NCBI GenBank assembly: GCA_023379845.1
Contig: JAMCPG010000021.1
Coordinates: 1 to 64,000, forward strand
Length of the DNA: 64,000 bases
Direction of reading: 5' to 3'
Source: Thermoplasmatota archaeon
GTDB taxonomy: Archaea; Thermoplasmatota; Thermoplasmata; Thermoplasmatales; Thermoplasmataceae
Shown here: one piece after another, positions 39,899 through 50,065 of the stretch
Position numbering within the stretch: position 1 is the stretch's first letter
Layout of the letters: each line of letters starts with the position of its first letter
Made by a program: the position numbers and the translations under genes
The notes under the pieces: generated by a model
Told to the model about the DNA's origin: nothing
Database searches by the model: none
The model's input: the letters and a program-made list of their open reading frames with translations, nothing else

Positions 39899-41638
39899 AT
39901 TATCATAGAGAGACCCGCGATTCATGAAATAGAAACTGACTTGCTTGTTATCGGTGCAGGCGGTGCAGGTCTCCGGGCTGCCGTTGAGGCGCTTAAGCAG
40001 GACGTTAAGGTACTTATAGTAACAAAATCGCTCCTGGGAAAGGCTCACACTGTAATGGCAGAGGGAGGTATTGCAGCCTCGCTAGGCAACATGGATAAGG
40101 AAGATAACTGGAAGGTTCACTTTGCTGATACCTACGTGGAGGGAGTTTATCTTGGTGACTGGAGATTCTCTGAAAAACTGGCAAAAGATGCCCCTGCCAG
40201 GGTACTGGAACTTGAAGAATATGGTGCTCTCTTCGACAGGAATACTGATGGCAAGATACTGCAGAGGGCATTTGGTGCACACACGTACAGGCGGCTCTGC
40301 CATGTTGGCGACAAAACTGGTCTCGAGCTTATCAGAACGCTTCAGGACAAGGTGATACACAGCAACGCATCTTTCCTTGAAGAGATAATGATCACTAAAA
40401 TCATATCTGACGGCCGCAAGGTAAAGGGCGCAATTGGGCTTGACCTCAAAACAGGTGAATTCTATTCAATTTCCGCCAAGGGGATTGTACTGGCTTCAGG
40501 AGGTCTCGGTCGGATATACAAGGTTACCTCAAATTCATGGGAGTCCACCGGAGATGGGCTTTCACTTGCATTCGAAGCAGGTGCTGAATTGATGGATCTT
40601 GAAATGGTCCAGTTCCACCCCACTGGAATGATTTGGCCACCGGCTATTCGTGGCCTGCTTGTAACTGAAGGTGTGAGAGGAGACGGCGGGCTTCTCTACA
40701 ATACAAAGGGAGAAAGGTTCATGCTCAGGTACTCCCCCCAGAAAAAGGAGCTTGACGCACGTGACGTTGTTGCGCGATCAATATACAGGGAGATAATGGA
40801 AGGTAGGGGCACTGAGCATGGGGGCGTTTACCTGGACATCTCTTACAAAGGCGCTAAGTTCATACTTGAAAAGTTGCCCAGCATGTACATGCAGTACAAG
40901 GAATTCTCGGGTGTCGATATTACAAAAGAAAAGATGGAAGTTGCACCCACAACACACTATCACATGGGCGGCATCAAGGTGGATGCCGAGACAAACCAGA
41001 CTGTCGTATCCGGGCTGTTTGCTGCGGGGGAGGCGGCTACAGGGCTGCATGGTGCCAACAGGCTGGGTGGAAATTCACTTGCGGACCTGCTTGTATTTGG
41101 CAAAAGGACCGGCGAAGAAGCTGCCAAGTTCGTAAAAAATGCGAAGCTATCAAGAATAGATGACAGTGAGGCATCAGCAGAAGTCGATCGCGTGCTTTCA
41201 TTCCTTCAGGTCAAGGATCCTGTAAATCCGTACGAGGTATTCGAGAAGCTAAGAGAGACAATGTCCAGTAACGTAGGAATATGGAGAAACGAGGAAGGCC
41301 TTAATAAGGCACTTGCCGAAATAGCAGAACTGAAGAAGCTGGGGAAAAGAGTTGGTGTCAGTGGTTCTACAAAGTTTAATCCGGGCCTAGTTACTGCACT
41401 GGAGGTACAGGGGCTCCTTAACATTGCCGAAATGCTTGTCACTGCGGCCAGGGAGAGAAAAGAAAGCAGGGGCGCCCACTACAGGCAGGACTATCCGGAT
41501 CTCAAGAAGGAATGGAGAAAAAATATCGTGTTTACGCGGAAAGAGGACGGGAGCTTTTCCATGAGATTCGATCCTGTGCCTGAATTACCGCCAGAATTGA
41601 AGGCTCTCTTGTCAAAGGAGGAACAGGAAAATGTCTGA
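39899..41638 (+). CDS. sdhA: Succinate dehydrogenase flavoprotein subunit (start uncertain; track start is TTG 39941)
   Basis: ETDLLVIGAGGAGLRAAVEA, HTVMAEGGIAASLGN, HPTGMIWPPAIRGLLVTEGVRGDGGLL, GLFAAGEAATGLHGANRLGGNSLADLLVFG. Confidence 0.9.
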   Translation: MIIERPAIHEIETDLLVIGAGGAGLRAAVEALKQDVKVLIVTKSLLGKAHTVMAEGGIAASLGNMDKEDNWKVHFADTYVEGVYLGDWRFSEKLAKDAPARVLELEEYGALFDRNTDGKILQRAFGAHTYRRLCHVGDKTGLELIRTLQDKVIHSNASFLEEIMITKIISDGRKVKGAIGLDLKTGEFYSISAKGIVLASGGLGRIYKVTSNSWESTGDGLSLAFEAGAELMDLEMVQFHPTGMIWPPAIRGLLVTEGVRGDGGLLYNTKGERFMLRYSPQKKELDARDVVARSIYREIMEGRGTEHGGVYLDISYKGAKFILEKLPSMYMQYKEFSGVDITKEKMEVAPTTHYHMGGIKVDAETNQTVVSGLFAAGEAATGLHGANRLGGNSLADLLVFGKRTGEEAAKFVKNAKLSRIDDSEASAEVDRVLSFLQVKDPVNPYEVFEKLRETMSSNVGIWRNEEGLNKALAEIAELKKLGKRVGVSGSTKFNPGLVTALEVQGLLNIAEMLVTAARERKESRGAHYRQDYPDLKKEWRKNIVFTRKEDGSFSMRFDPVPELPPELKALLSKEEQENV

Positions 41639-42368
41639 TAAAGTTACTATATCTATCAAAAGATCGGACCCATCTAAAGGCGAAGCCCCGCACTTTGTAG
41701 ATTACGAAGTTCCGACACAAGAGGGCATGGTCGTTCTTGATGCAGTTCATTACATTGAGAACAACATAGATCCGACGCTATCGGTAAGATGGAACTGCAA
41801 GGCCGCAAGATGCGGTTCATGCTCGGCAGAAGTGAACGGCCTTCCACGCCTTATGTGCAAGACCAGGGTCGACAAGATGGGATCTAAAATATCTATTGAG
41901 CCCATGAGGGCATATCCAGTAGTAAAGGATCTAGTTACGAATGTCTCCCATAACTGGGAGATTGCAAAGAGGATTCCACCATTTACACCCAAGCCTGGCC
42001 TTCCAAAACCATGGAAGATGGCTGCCATCGATATTACGAGATCAAAGGAGTTCAGGACATGCATAGAATGCTTCCTATGCCAGGATGTATGCCACGTGAT
42101 CCGCGAACATGAATCTAATTATCTTGGCCCAAAACACATGGTCAAGGTCGCAGCTCTTGATATGCACCCTCTTGACTCCATTGATAGGGCTGGATTCCTT
42201 CACACTGATGGAGGAGTTGGATTCTGCAACATTACGAAATGCTGCCAGAACGTATGTCCGGAGGGGATTCACATAACGGATAATGCAATCATACCAGAAA
42301 AAGAGAGAGTTGTGAACGAGTTCTACGATCCAATCGGCATACTGCTACACAGGAGGAAGAAGAAATGA
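41631..42368 (+). CDS. sdhB: Succinate dehydrogenase iron-sulfur subunit
   Basis: WNCKAARCGSCSAEVNGLPRLMCKT; CIECFLCQDVC; CNITKCCQNVCPEGI. Confidence 0.95.
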   Translation: MSDKVTISIKRSDPSKGEAPHFVDYEVPTQEGMVVLDAVHYIENNIDPTLSVRWNCKAARCGSCSAEVNGLPRLMCKTRVDKMGSKISIEPMRAYPVVKDLVTNVSHNWEIAKRIPPFTPKPGLPKPWKMAAIDITRSKEFRTCIECFLCQDVCHVIREHESNYLGPKHMVKVAALDMHPLDSIDRAGFLHTDGGVGFCNITKCCQNVCPEGIHITDNAIIPEKERVVNEFYDPIGILLHRRKKK

Positions 42369-43078
42369 TGGAGAATAAGCGCAGATTGAGCTTTATTTCC
42401 GAGCTGGTTGAACCCAACTGGAGGTTCTGGAGTCTCGTTGTAATACTGCTTCTGTCTGCAGGTGCACTTTTCCTCTACCCAGTTTCTGAATATCAGGGAT
42501 ATGTTGACCCTTTCTATTCACCGACTGTTCTGGTTCTTCCATTCATAGCGCTCTTCAGGCTATCCTGCTATGCCTACAGGAAGGACTACCACAGGCATGT
42601 CTTCAGGCACCCAATGGCATGCCTCAACGACGAAAGGATGGATTCATCAAAGAGAAAGTATACTGGAGAAACGGGCTTCTTTGCACTTAACAACTTCCAC
42701 AGGTATTTCTTCTATATAGGACTTGCAATACTGCCTTTCTTTTATTACGATTTTTACACATCACTGGTTTACGAGAGCGGCTTCTTTATTTTCAGGGTTG
42801 GCAGCATACTTCTTCTTGTGAATGCGCTTCTTCTGACATTGTGGACAATATCATGCCATGCTTTTAGGCACCTGATTGGTGGTTCAGTGGACTGCTACAG
42901 CTGCCTGTCCCATGGATCGGGCGTGAAGAAGCTATTCAACGGGCAGAGCTTATTGAACCGCTATCATGAGCAGTTTGCATTCGTAAGCCTGCTCGTTGTT
43001 GTTGCTGTTGATCTATATATCCGGGCACTGATGGCAGGCTGGCCGGTTGACTTTACATTCTTCAAGATAGCTATATGA
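42365..43078 (+). CDS. sdhC: Succinate dehydrogenase membrane anchor subunit (SdhC-like)
   Basis: LFRLSCYAYRKDYHRHVFRHPMAC; multiple TM segments; overlaps sdhB. Confidence 0.82.
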   Translation: MMENKRRLSFISELVEPNWRFWSLVVILLLSAGALFLYPVSEYQGYVDPFYSPTVLVLPFIALFRLSCYAYRKDYHRHVFRHPMACLNDERMDSSKRKYTGETGFFALNNFHRYFFYIGLAILPFFYYDFYTSLVYESGFFIFRVGSILLLVNALLLTLWTISCHAFRHLIGGSVDCYSCLSHGSGVKKLFNGQSLLNRYHEQFAFVSLLVVVAVDLYIRALMAGWPVDFTFFKIAI

Positions 43079-43086
43079 GGTGAAAA

Positions 43087-43272
43087 ATGGTTTTTACATT
43101 TGAAAGAATAAAATATCCTATATTCGTGCTTGGTGCCATACTTATGACCCTGCCTGCCATAATATATAAATTCCATCCTTTCGATGTCACAATTGTGACC
43201 TATTCCGTCGTGATCGGCTTTATACTGTTCGCTCTATCGATAGTATCAGGAATCACGTCTATGAGGGATTAG
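43087..43272 (+). CDS. sdhD: Small membrane protein, probable SdhD-like subunit
   Basis: 61 aa with two hydrophobic segments, last gene of the sdh operon. Confidence 0.6.
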   Translation: MVFTFERIKYPIFVLGAILMTLPAIIYKFHPFDVTIVTYSVVIGFILFALSIVSGITSMRD

Positions 43273-43867
43273 ACAGTATATCCTTCAGGTTGTTCAGCGA
43301 CAATATATGCTCCACCAGCACTGAAGGCATCCCGACGATTTCAGCAGTTCTGTCGACGTCAAGGCACTCTATATATTCTGTAATTATCTTTCTGGATATC
43401 GGATCGAGCGGTTGAAGGTTCAGCCTCGAGTGGATTTTCTCCATGATCTTGTCTTTCAACCTGAGCAGCTTCATCCTTTCCTCGGTTATCGCATCAATCT
43501 TGCCTTCAACTTCCCTGAGCTGGTCTATGAGGCTTGCCTTGCTGTCAAGTTCAGTCTTGTCCTCCTTACCCTCATAGATATCCTTCTTTGTCACTGTGAA
43601 AAAATTTCTTGAATAGTCAATGATAAGCGAGGATGATCCGGAAGGAATGTATACTTTCCTCCTGCTGTTGTCTGCATCATCCACGAGCCTGATCAGGTTC
43701 GCCCTCTCCAGAAGGAAGAGGTGCTTATTGATCGCTTGTTGCGAAACACCAACGAGCCGGCTCAGCTCTGTACCGTAGGACGAAAAGGATGTCAGCTCTC
43801 TTAATATCTCCCTCCTTGTCGAATTTTCAATCGCATCAAGCAGAGCTTCTATCTCATCGTCCAGCAT
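43259..43867 (-). CDS. ArsR-like HTH regulator with C-terminal helical domain
   Basis: STRREILRELTSFSSYGTELSRLVGVSQQAINKHLFLLERANLIRLVDDADNSRRKVYIPS; immediately follows hsp20. Confidence 0.82.
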   Translation of the reverse strand: MLDDEIEALLDAIENSTRREILRELTSFSSYGTELSRLVGVSQQAINKHLFLLERANLIRLVDDADNSRRKVYIPSGSSSLIIDYSRNFFTVTKKDIYEGKEDKTELDSKASLIDQLREVEGKIDAITEERMKLLRLKDKIMEKIHSRLNLQPLDPISRKIITEYIECLDVDRTAEIVGMPSVLVEHILSLNNLKDILSNPS

Positions 43868-43871
43868 CTTA

Positions 43872-44423
43872 TCACTCTATGTTTATTCTTCTTCCGGATG
43901 CCTCTGCAGGCTTGTCCTTCGAGATTGTAACATCCAGGATGCCGTTTACGAATCTTGCCTTGCAGGTTTCGGGCTTTATCTTGTGCTCAAACTCAACTTC
44001 CTTGTGGTATTTCCTTGATCCGTCTTTCACGTTCAGCGTCACAGAAGTGTCGCTGACCTTCAGGTCTATGTTGTCCTTAGAAATGCCCGGAAGTTCGTAT
44101 GTTATGTACACATTAGTCGCATCCTCATTTATGTCAGTAAGGGGTTCCCTGATATCCTGTTCCAACTGGTCCGGAACACGGTTGTGCATCATTTCAGGCA
44201 CATTTCCGAATTCCTGGAAATATGGCTTGCCATCGGATCCCTGCCTGTAGGTAAAGCCATAAACAAAAGGTCCCTCTATATTCTGATCCGGGTTCTTCCT
44301 TATTCCGTTGAAGAATCTGGCGAGCCTCTCATTCATTCGCCTGAAGTCCTCCTCGAAATCGCCAAACATATCCCCAAAGAAGTCCCTGTCCCAGTCGTCG
44401 TCTCTTTCTCTTTTTTTAACCAT
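43872..44423 (-). CDS. hsp20: Hsp20/alpha-crystallin family small heat-shock protein
   Basis: TNVYITYELPGISKDNIDLKVSDTSVTLNVKDGSRKYHKEVEFEHKIKPETCKARFVNGILDVTISK; ATG 44423 preceded by AAGGAGTGATTGAA. Confidence 0.92.
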   Translation of the reverse strand: MVKKRERDDDWDRDFFGDMFGDFEEDFRRMNERLARFFNGIRKNPDQNIEGPFVYGFTYRQGSDGKPYFQEFGNVPEMMHNRVPDQLEQDIREPLTDINEDATNVYITYELPGISKDNIDLKVSDTSVTLNVKDGSRKYHKEVEFEHKIKPETCKARFVNGILDVTISKDKPAEASGRRINIE

Positions 44424-44519
44424 TTCAATCACTCCTTCACAACCATTAGTTGTTAACTACGAATTGTAATCAAATATTTAAATTTTAAGATCCTCGCGCC
44501 TAGAAGGAAAAAAAACCTT

Positions 44520-45167
44520 TCAGGGAGCTACTAAGCTATTCCTCGCAGACTTCTTCGACAGGTAATAGATCATGGCAATAACTATCGCGGCTGCTGCCAG
44601 TGCTGCATAGGTTATGTTGTCAGATATTCCAAGTATTGAATTCCAATTCGGCCCAAGATTGTATCCTATATAGATGAGGAGGGAGTCCCAGATAGCCATT
44701 CCTATGACGGTGAATGAAATGAATTTGGATATTTTCATCTCCCCCAGCCCAGCCGGTATTGAGATGAACGTCCTGAAAATAGGGACAAGCCTTGTAACGA
44801 AGACGGAGAGTTCACCGTATTTTCTGAACCACAGATTGACTCGCTCGATGGTCCTTTCACTGATTCCCACCTTTTTGCCATATAGCTTAACGAATTCCGC
44901 TCCTCCCTTGTCGCCAATCAGGTAAGCAAGCAGCGCACCAACGAGATTCCCAACTGTGCCTACTACCAGAAGAATGGCAAATGCTGGCCCCAATGAATAT
45001 GGTGGGAGCTCATTCTCATAGAGGAGGTAACCGCCGAAAACCATCACGACCTCAGATGGGATTGGAAGAAGAAGCCCCTCCAGCATCATGAGGCCAAAAA
45101 TACCCGGGTACTGGATTTTCAGTATTATACTGGTAATCAGCGTTATTACATAAGCCACGATGCTCAT
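44520..45167 (-). CDS. DedA/SNARE-associated (VTT domain) membrane protein
   Basis: GLLLPIPSEVVMVFGGYLL, GTVGNLVGALLAYLIGDKGG, VTRLVPIFRTFISIPAGLGEM. Confidence 0.9.
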   Translation of the reverse strand: MSIVAYVITLITSIILKIQYPGIFGLMMLEGLLLPIPSEVVMVFGGYLLYENELPPYSLGPAFAILLVVGTVGNLVGALLAYLIGDKGGAEFVKLYGKKVGISERTIERVNLWFRKYGELSVFVTRLVPIFRTFISIPAGLGEMKISKFISFTVIGMAIWDSLLIYIGYNLGPNWNSILGISDNITYAALAAAAIVIAMIYYLSKKSARNSLVAP

Positions 45168-45172
45168 ATGAT

Positions 45173-45739
45173 TCAGTCTTCCCCGGGTTGCAGCTTCACG
45201 ACACCCATTACAGCGGCCACATCTTCAGCGGGCAGCTCAAATCTCCTTCTCTTTATTCCTGATTCAATGAATATCAACTCTGAAAGCTCGTCTGGATAGC
45301 CTTCAGCATAAATTATCTCTTCGATAGTTGCATTTATTATCATCTTCGCGCATACTACGCATGGATGCGTTGTAACGTAAATCTTGGCATTTTTTATGCT
45401 TGATCCATGCACGGCAGCCTGGATTATAGCATTCTGCTCTGCATGCAAACCCCTGCAAAGTTCATGCCTTTCTCCGGATCTTATGCCCATATCTTCCCTT
45501 ATGCAGCCAACATCGCTGCAATTGGCCAACCCGGAGGGAGGCCCATTGTACCCGGTGGCTATCACATGGTTATCCTTCACTATCACTGCACCCACTCTTC
45601 TTCTTATGCAATTGGCCCGGGAAGCCGCTAGAAAAGCCATGCGCATAAAGTATTCGTCCCAGGTGGGCCTCGTTTTAGCTGACAACCGAACCCGATTAAT
45701 ATCCGGGAATTTAACTTTATTGATTTTTGGACGGGTCAT
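45173..45739 (-). CDS. Deoxycytidylate (dCMP) deaminase family protein
   Basis: [55 protein letters not shown]. Confidence 0.93.
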   Translation of the reverse strand: MTRPKINKVKFPDINRVRLSAKTRPTWDEYFMRMAFLAASRANCIRRRVGAVIVKDNHVIATGYNGPPSGLANCSDVGCIREDMGIRSGERHELCRGLHAEQNAIIQAAVHGSSIKNAKIYVTTHPCVVCAKMIINATIEEIIYAEGYPDELSELIFIESGIKRRRFELPAEDVAAVMGVVKLQPGED

Positions 45740-45892
45740 TATAATAGACTGGACAAGGTCAACAGGGATACGCCATCTTTTGGTAACCGAAAGAATTTCT
45801 GACGGAAAACTTTGTCCCAGGACCTATCATGGAGCATTGGTACAAAGTGGCGCGCTTCGACGCGTGTCTCTAAGATTTCCAACAAGCGGATA

Positions 45893-46807
45893 CTATGGAA
45901 CAGTATAGACGCCAATTAGCTTTATTCCAAGTTTTGGATCTCCGGATTTAATGTTGCTCAACATACCAAGATATGCAAAGGAATGTATTGTAGGTAGTAT
46001 AACCTCTGTTTCAAGCCTGTCACCTTCCAATCTCTGGATCCGTATCAGGCGTATGATGTTCAGCTCATTTGCAGTGTTTGTGATGTGTTCGTACAGATCT
46101 TCGTGCGACATTCCTTCATAAATATTGTCGCCCAGAACCTCGAGCGACTTGTTATTAGCGGAGTGATCAGCAAGATACACTGCATCAAGCTCATCGTCAT
46201 GGGAAGTGGGCTTTATTATTCTAGTCCATGGGCCGTCTGACCTAGATTCTCTGGAATAAAACCTTATGGAAGTAAGTTGTATTTTTTTAGAAATTTCAGT
46301 AATAATATTTCTTGTTCCCCTGCTCTTTCCAAGATAATAAACTCTCAAATTTTGTGATTTTCTCCGTGACTCCATAATCAGGTCTGAGACGTTATCATAA
46401 TCGCTATGATGGAACCTGAATCTGAACCGGATGTCGCCGCCATCAATATATGCAACAAGAAGAACTGCGCTCTTGACTCTCGTAAAGTCCCTTATAATGT
46501 CTTTCCATAATGGTGGAACCTCACTTTCATCAACTCTTTGGCTCCAGCTTTCATAAGTTTTCTGAGCTTTGACAGAATCCAAAAATAACCTGATCTCTCT
46601 GTTTGCGAGGTCTTTTTCACCAATGTAATAATGAATCTCGGCTTTTCCATCTATGAATTTTACGGACAATGGAATAAAAAGATTGAATCTGGAAGACAAT
46701 TCCGAAGCTTTGCCGAATCCGTCCGCTCCGCCTTCCATCTCACAATCCAGAATCATATCCGATAAATCTATCATCGAGTCATGGTCAAAGTCGCCCATTT
46801 CAATCAA
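45893..46807 (-). CDS. Hypothetical protein, no recognised family
   Basis: 304 aa uninterrupted ORF with protein-like composition; ends LGIKLIGVYTVP. Confidence 0.65.
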   Translation of the reverse strand: MIEMGDFDHDSMIDLSDMILDCEMEGGADGFGKASELSSRFNLFIPLSVKFIDGKAEIHYYIGEKDLANREIRLFLDSVKAQKTYESWSQRVDESEVPPLWKDIIRDFTRVKSAVLLVAYIDGGDIRFRFRFHHSDYDNVSDLIMESRRKSQNLRVYYLGKSRGTRNIITEISKKIQLTSIRFYSRESRSDGPWTRIIKPTSHDDELDAVYLADHSANNKSLEVLGDNIYEGMSHEDLYEHITNTANELNIIRLIRIQRLEGDRLETEVILPTIHSFAYLGMLSNIKSGDPKLGIKLIGVYTVP

Positions 46808-47399
46808 CCGAGTAATCCGCCCATATGTACATCCAGTTCAAGTTTTAGTCAACTGCCTTGAAACAGAGATGCCCTTTACTATCGTCAATATTGGGAACTA
46901 CTTTAAAATCATTTTTGTCTAATGTGCATTATCAATGTAACAGAGCGATATGCTTGTTTCTGATTTGAACTACCATGGACATAATCCCAGGTTGTAATTT
47001 TAATGTTTAAGTGAAATATTCAGCTAACGCTTAAAGAAGGGAAGTGTTTTTGATTGAAGTGGATAGCCTATTCCAAATTTATGGTATCCATTTTCTAGTA
47101 AAAGACCATGCCTTTCGTACTCGCAGGGTAAAGTAATATCTCAAACTTTACGGCCTTCTTCTCAAAGAATTGAAAAGGAAATTCACTCTGGACCCAATGT
47201 GTCCATTTGCGATAAAATGTAGCCAAAGTTCAAAAAAATTTATTGTATTAAGATCTCTAATGTCACCGTTTCCTACTAATCCAGGACAAGAAATGGCAGC
47301 GTAATTTGCAAGGATTCAGGATATGCGGGAAAAGTTGCATTTGAGAATGATAATATATATGCTGGGCATACCTTCCCATATATAAGGAGTACTTAAAAG

Positions 47400-48506
47400 A
47401 TGGATTTGCCCGCATTGCTGTCTGTCAATGAATCATTCTATCCTCATGAAGGAGGCGCCGAGAAGAGGGCATTCGAAACACTTGTACGTCTGGCCAGAAA
47501 GGGTTTTGATGTAAAGGTACTTACAAATCCTTTTCCGGATCATACAAACATACCTGGCCTTGAAATAGAGTATGTTACTGACATGAATGAAAGCCAGTAC
47601 TTTAAGAAAGGATCAAGGAAGATCCTTGGAGTTCATGAATTCGCTTCAAAACTCAGAGCAAAGCTGAAGGCAGACCATGATGCGGATATCTATATGTTTG
47701 ACGAGTTTCCACTCCTTCCAGCTCTGAAGGGTGCTTCCGTGTTGCCGGTTGAGAAACTCAAATTCTTCACGTGGCATGAAGTACTTGGAGATTTTTATAG
47801 GCGGAATGGTCTGCTTTGGAAGGTTGCCGAGAGATGGGAAAGAAAGGCTGCAAACCTATTCACAAATAATATTGCAGTTTCAAGTACTGTAGCCTCCATG
47901 ATAGAAAACAGGTACAACGTCCCCGGAGTATCTGTGATTGAGAATGGCGTGAACGTGAGAGAACTTGACAACCAGAACCAGAAGAACTGGGGGAAGATAA
48001 TATACATAGGGAGAATCGAGCCGCACAAGAGGGTAGATCAACTCATAACAAGCATTGGCAAGTTACCAGGGGTGGAACTTGAAGTTATAGGTGCAGGAAG
48101 CCAGTTGAACCATATTAAGCACGTTGCTAGTTCATTCTCTAACATAAAGGTGACTGGACATCTCCCGAGATCCCAGGTGGTTGAAAAGCTGAAACAGTCA
48201 TGGCTCTTCGCAATGCCAAGTAACAGGGAAGGCTTTTCCATAGCTTCACTGGAGGCAATGGCAGCTTCCGTTCCAGTAATAACAATCGCGGGGGAGTATA
48301 ATCTTGCAGCGAATGAGGTAATCAAGGATGGCAGGAACGGGATCATTGCAAAGAGTTTTGACGACATGTCGGCAAGAATAGAGATGCTTTACAAAGATGA
48401 ACCGGCCTGGAAGGATCTCAGCAAGAATGCACATGAGTTTTCTCTCAGGTACGACTGGGAAGTCATCACAGAAAGGCTCTCAAAAATCTTAAGTTCATCA
48501 TGGTAA
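47400..48506 (+). CDS. Glycosyltransferase family 4 (GT-B)
   Basis: HEGGAEKRAFETLVRLARKGFDVKVLT; IIYIGRIEPHKRVDQLITSI; PSNREGFSIASLEAMAASVPVI. Confidence 0.92.
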   Translation: MDLPALLSVNESFYPHEGGAEKRAFETLVRLARKGFDVKVLTNPFPDHTNIPGLEIEYVTDMNESQYFKKGSRKILGVHEFASKLRAKLKADHDADIYMFDEFPLLPALKGASVLPVEKLKFFTWHEVLGDFYRRNGLLWKVAERWERKAANLFTNNIAVSSTVASMIENRYNVPGVSVIENGVNVRELDNQNQKNWGKIIYIGRIEPHKRVDQLITSIGKLPGVELEVIGAGSQLNHIKHVASSFSNIKVTGHLPRSQVVEKLKQSWLFAMPSNREGFSIASLEAMAASVPVITIAGEYNLAANEVIKDGRNGIIAKSFDDMSARIEMLYKDEPAWKDLSKNAHEFSLRYDWEVITERLSKILSSSW

Positions 48507-50020
48507 GCAGAAGGACGTTACTGTACGCTGCAGTCATTTTCATCCTTGCATTCATCTCGCGATCCATAATTTTCCTTCGTGTCGGCTTCCCCACTGGCGA
48601 CGCAGGTCAATTTGCCTCCTTTGTAAGGGAGTTCCAGCTAAATGGTGGATTGGTTCCTGCGACAAACGTACTGTATTATCCTGGAAGCACCTACATATAT
48701 CCTCCTCTTATATTTCTAGGCATCTCTGCTTTCAACCTTATGCTTGGGCACTTTCTCACTCTTCCGGTCTCCGCATCCTTGTATGAACTCTTCTATCTTG
48801 CAATAATCATTTCATCAATACAGGCTTTATTCCTGGCTTTTTATTTCAGGAAATTTCAAAACAGGGTGGAATTTCTCTTAGCCGCGGGGATGTTAGTCCT
48901 ATTTGATGCATCTCTTTACGAAATGTCTTGGGGGGGCTATCCGGACATCATTGCCACATTCTTCCTTATAGTCATGCTTTATTTTATAGACAAGAGGTCT
49001 GAAAACAAGCGCTGGTTGCTTTATGCTTCCGTACTTTTCATTGTCATTGCATACACGCATGATCTGACTTATTTTTACGCCCTGCTTGTTGTGGCTTGTA
49101 TCATTATCTTCGATCTTCTAAGGAGAAATTTCAGATCGGCATTGATGGTTTTTATGCTGCTAATTGTAGGAGGTGTTGCTGGATCTATTTGGTGGATACC
49201 CCGCATTCATTTCGTGCTCGGTGCGGCCACTATTACAATGGCTACCGGAACAGGCCTTTTTACTGAAGTGGGAAACACAGCTGTGCTCTTCCAGGCAGTG
49301 CCATTCATGATACCAATCTTATTTCTTGCCCTTGTCGAGCTGTTTGCTTCATTAAAGAGAGGCAACTTCGAACCCATTGATTCATTCTCTATCGCTCTGA
49401 TAGCTAGTGCAAGTGGCCTTTTCTTCATTTTCTACGATCCGACTCTTACGGGAAGAATGATGCTTTTCTCCTACACGATGCTCATGATCATTGTGCTGAA
49501 AAACATTGGAGTGATCAGAAAGTCAGGAATTTACAGGAATTCCAGGATTTTGAGGAGAAATCGCCTTGTTACATTCACAATACTATTCCTGATGATCATG
49601 GCTCCAGTTCAGATATTGTTCGCCTCAAACACGGTTTCCTATTACAGTTCCGGAGATTTTCAGTACAGCTCATCCCTCATCCAGTACGGCGAAACTCACT
49701 TCAGCAACAGCACCATCCTGGCTCCAAACATCGGTACATTCATTGCTGCTCAAGATAGCGCAAAAGTAATCATCTACACCGGATTTGTTGTTGGTACCTT
49801 GCAGGTGCAGGAAAGAAATGCCGGTCTGTCGATCATTCTTGCTTCAACAAGTCAGTCTTCCCTTTACAACATATCAAAATACAACATCGGTTATGTCATA
49901 GTCCAGTCCTCAATCTTGAATACAACAATATACGGTCAACATGTAATTTTTCCAACGCCATACTACCGACTGGTAGGAATATTCGATTCCTATTACGTTT
50001 ACAAAGTAGTAGGCACATAA
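48500..50020 (+). CDS. Multi-pass membrane protein, GT-C/oligosaccharyltransferase-like
   Basis: 506 aa; FISRSIIFLRVGFPTGDAGQFASFVREF then many TM segments and a C-terminal soluble region; overlaps the GT4 gene. Confidence 0.7.
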   Translation: MVSRRTLLYAAVIFILAFISRSIIFLRVGFPTGDAGQFASFVREFQLNGGLVPATNVLYYPGSTYIYPPLIFLGISAFNLMLGHFLTLPVSASLYELFYLAIIISSIQALFLAFYFRKFQNRVEFLLAAGMLVLFDASLYEMSWGGYPDIIATFFLIVMLYFIDKRSENKRWLLYASVLFIVIAYTHDLTYFYALLVVACIIIFDLLRRNFRSALMVFMLLIVGGVAGSIWWIPRIHFVLGAATITMATGTGLFTEVGNTAVLFQAVPFMIPILFLALVELFASLKRGNFEPIDSFSIALIASASGLFFIFYDPTLTGRMMLFSYTMLMIIVLKNIGVIRKSGIYRNSRILRRNRLVTFTILFLMIMAPVQILFASNTVSYYSSGDFQYSSSLIQYGETHFSNSTILAPNIGTFIAAQDSAKVIIYTGFVVGTLQVQERNAGLSIILASTSQSSLYNISKYNIGYVIVQSSILNTTIYGQHVIFPTPYYRLVGIFDSYYVYKVVGT

Positions 50021-50065
50021 ACCTGCGGCATTTTATCAGGCTAAATAGGGCTTGCAACGTCCAAG

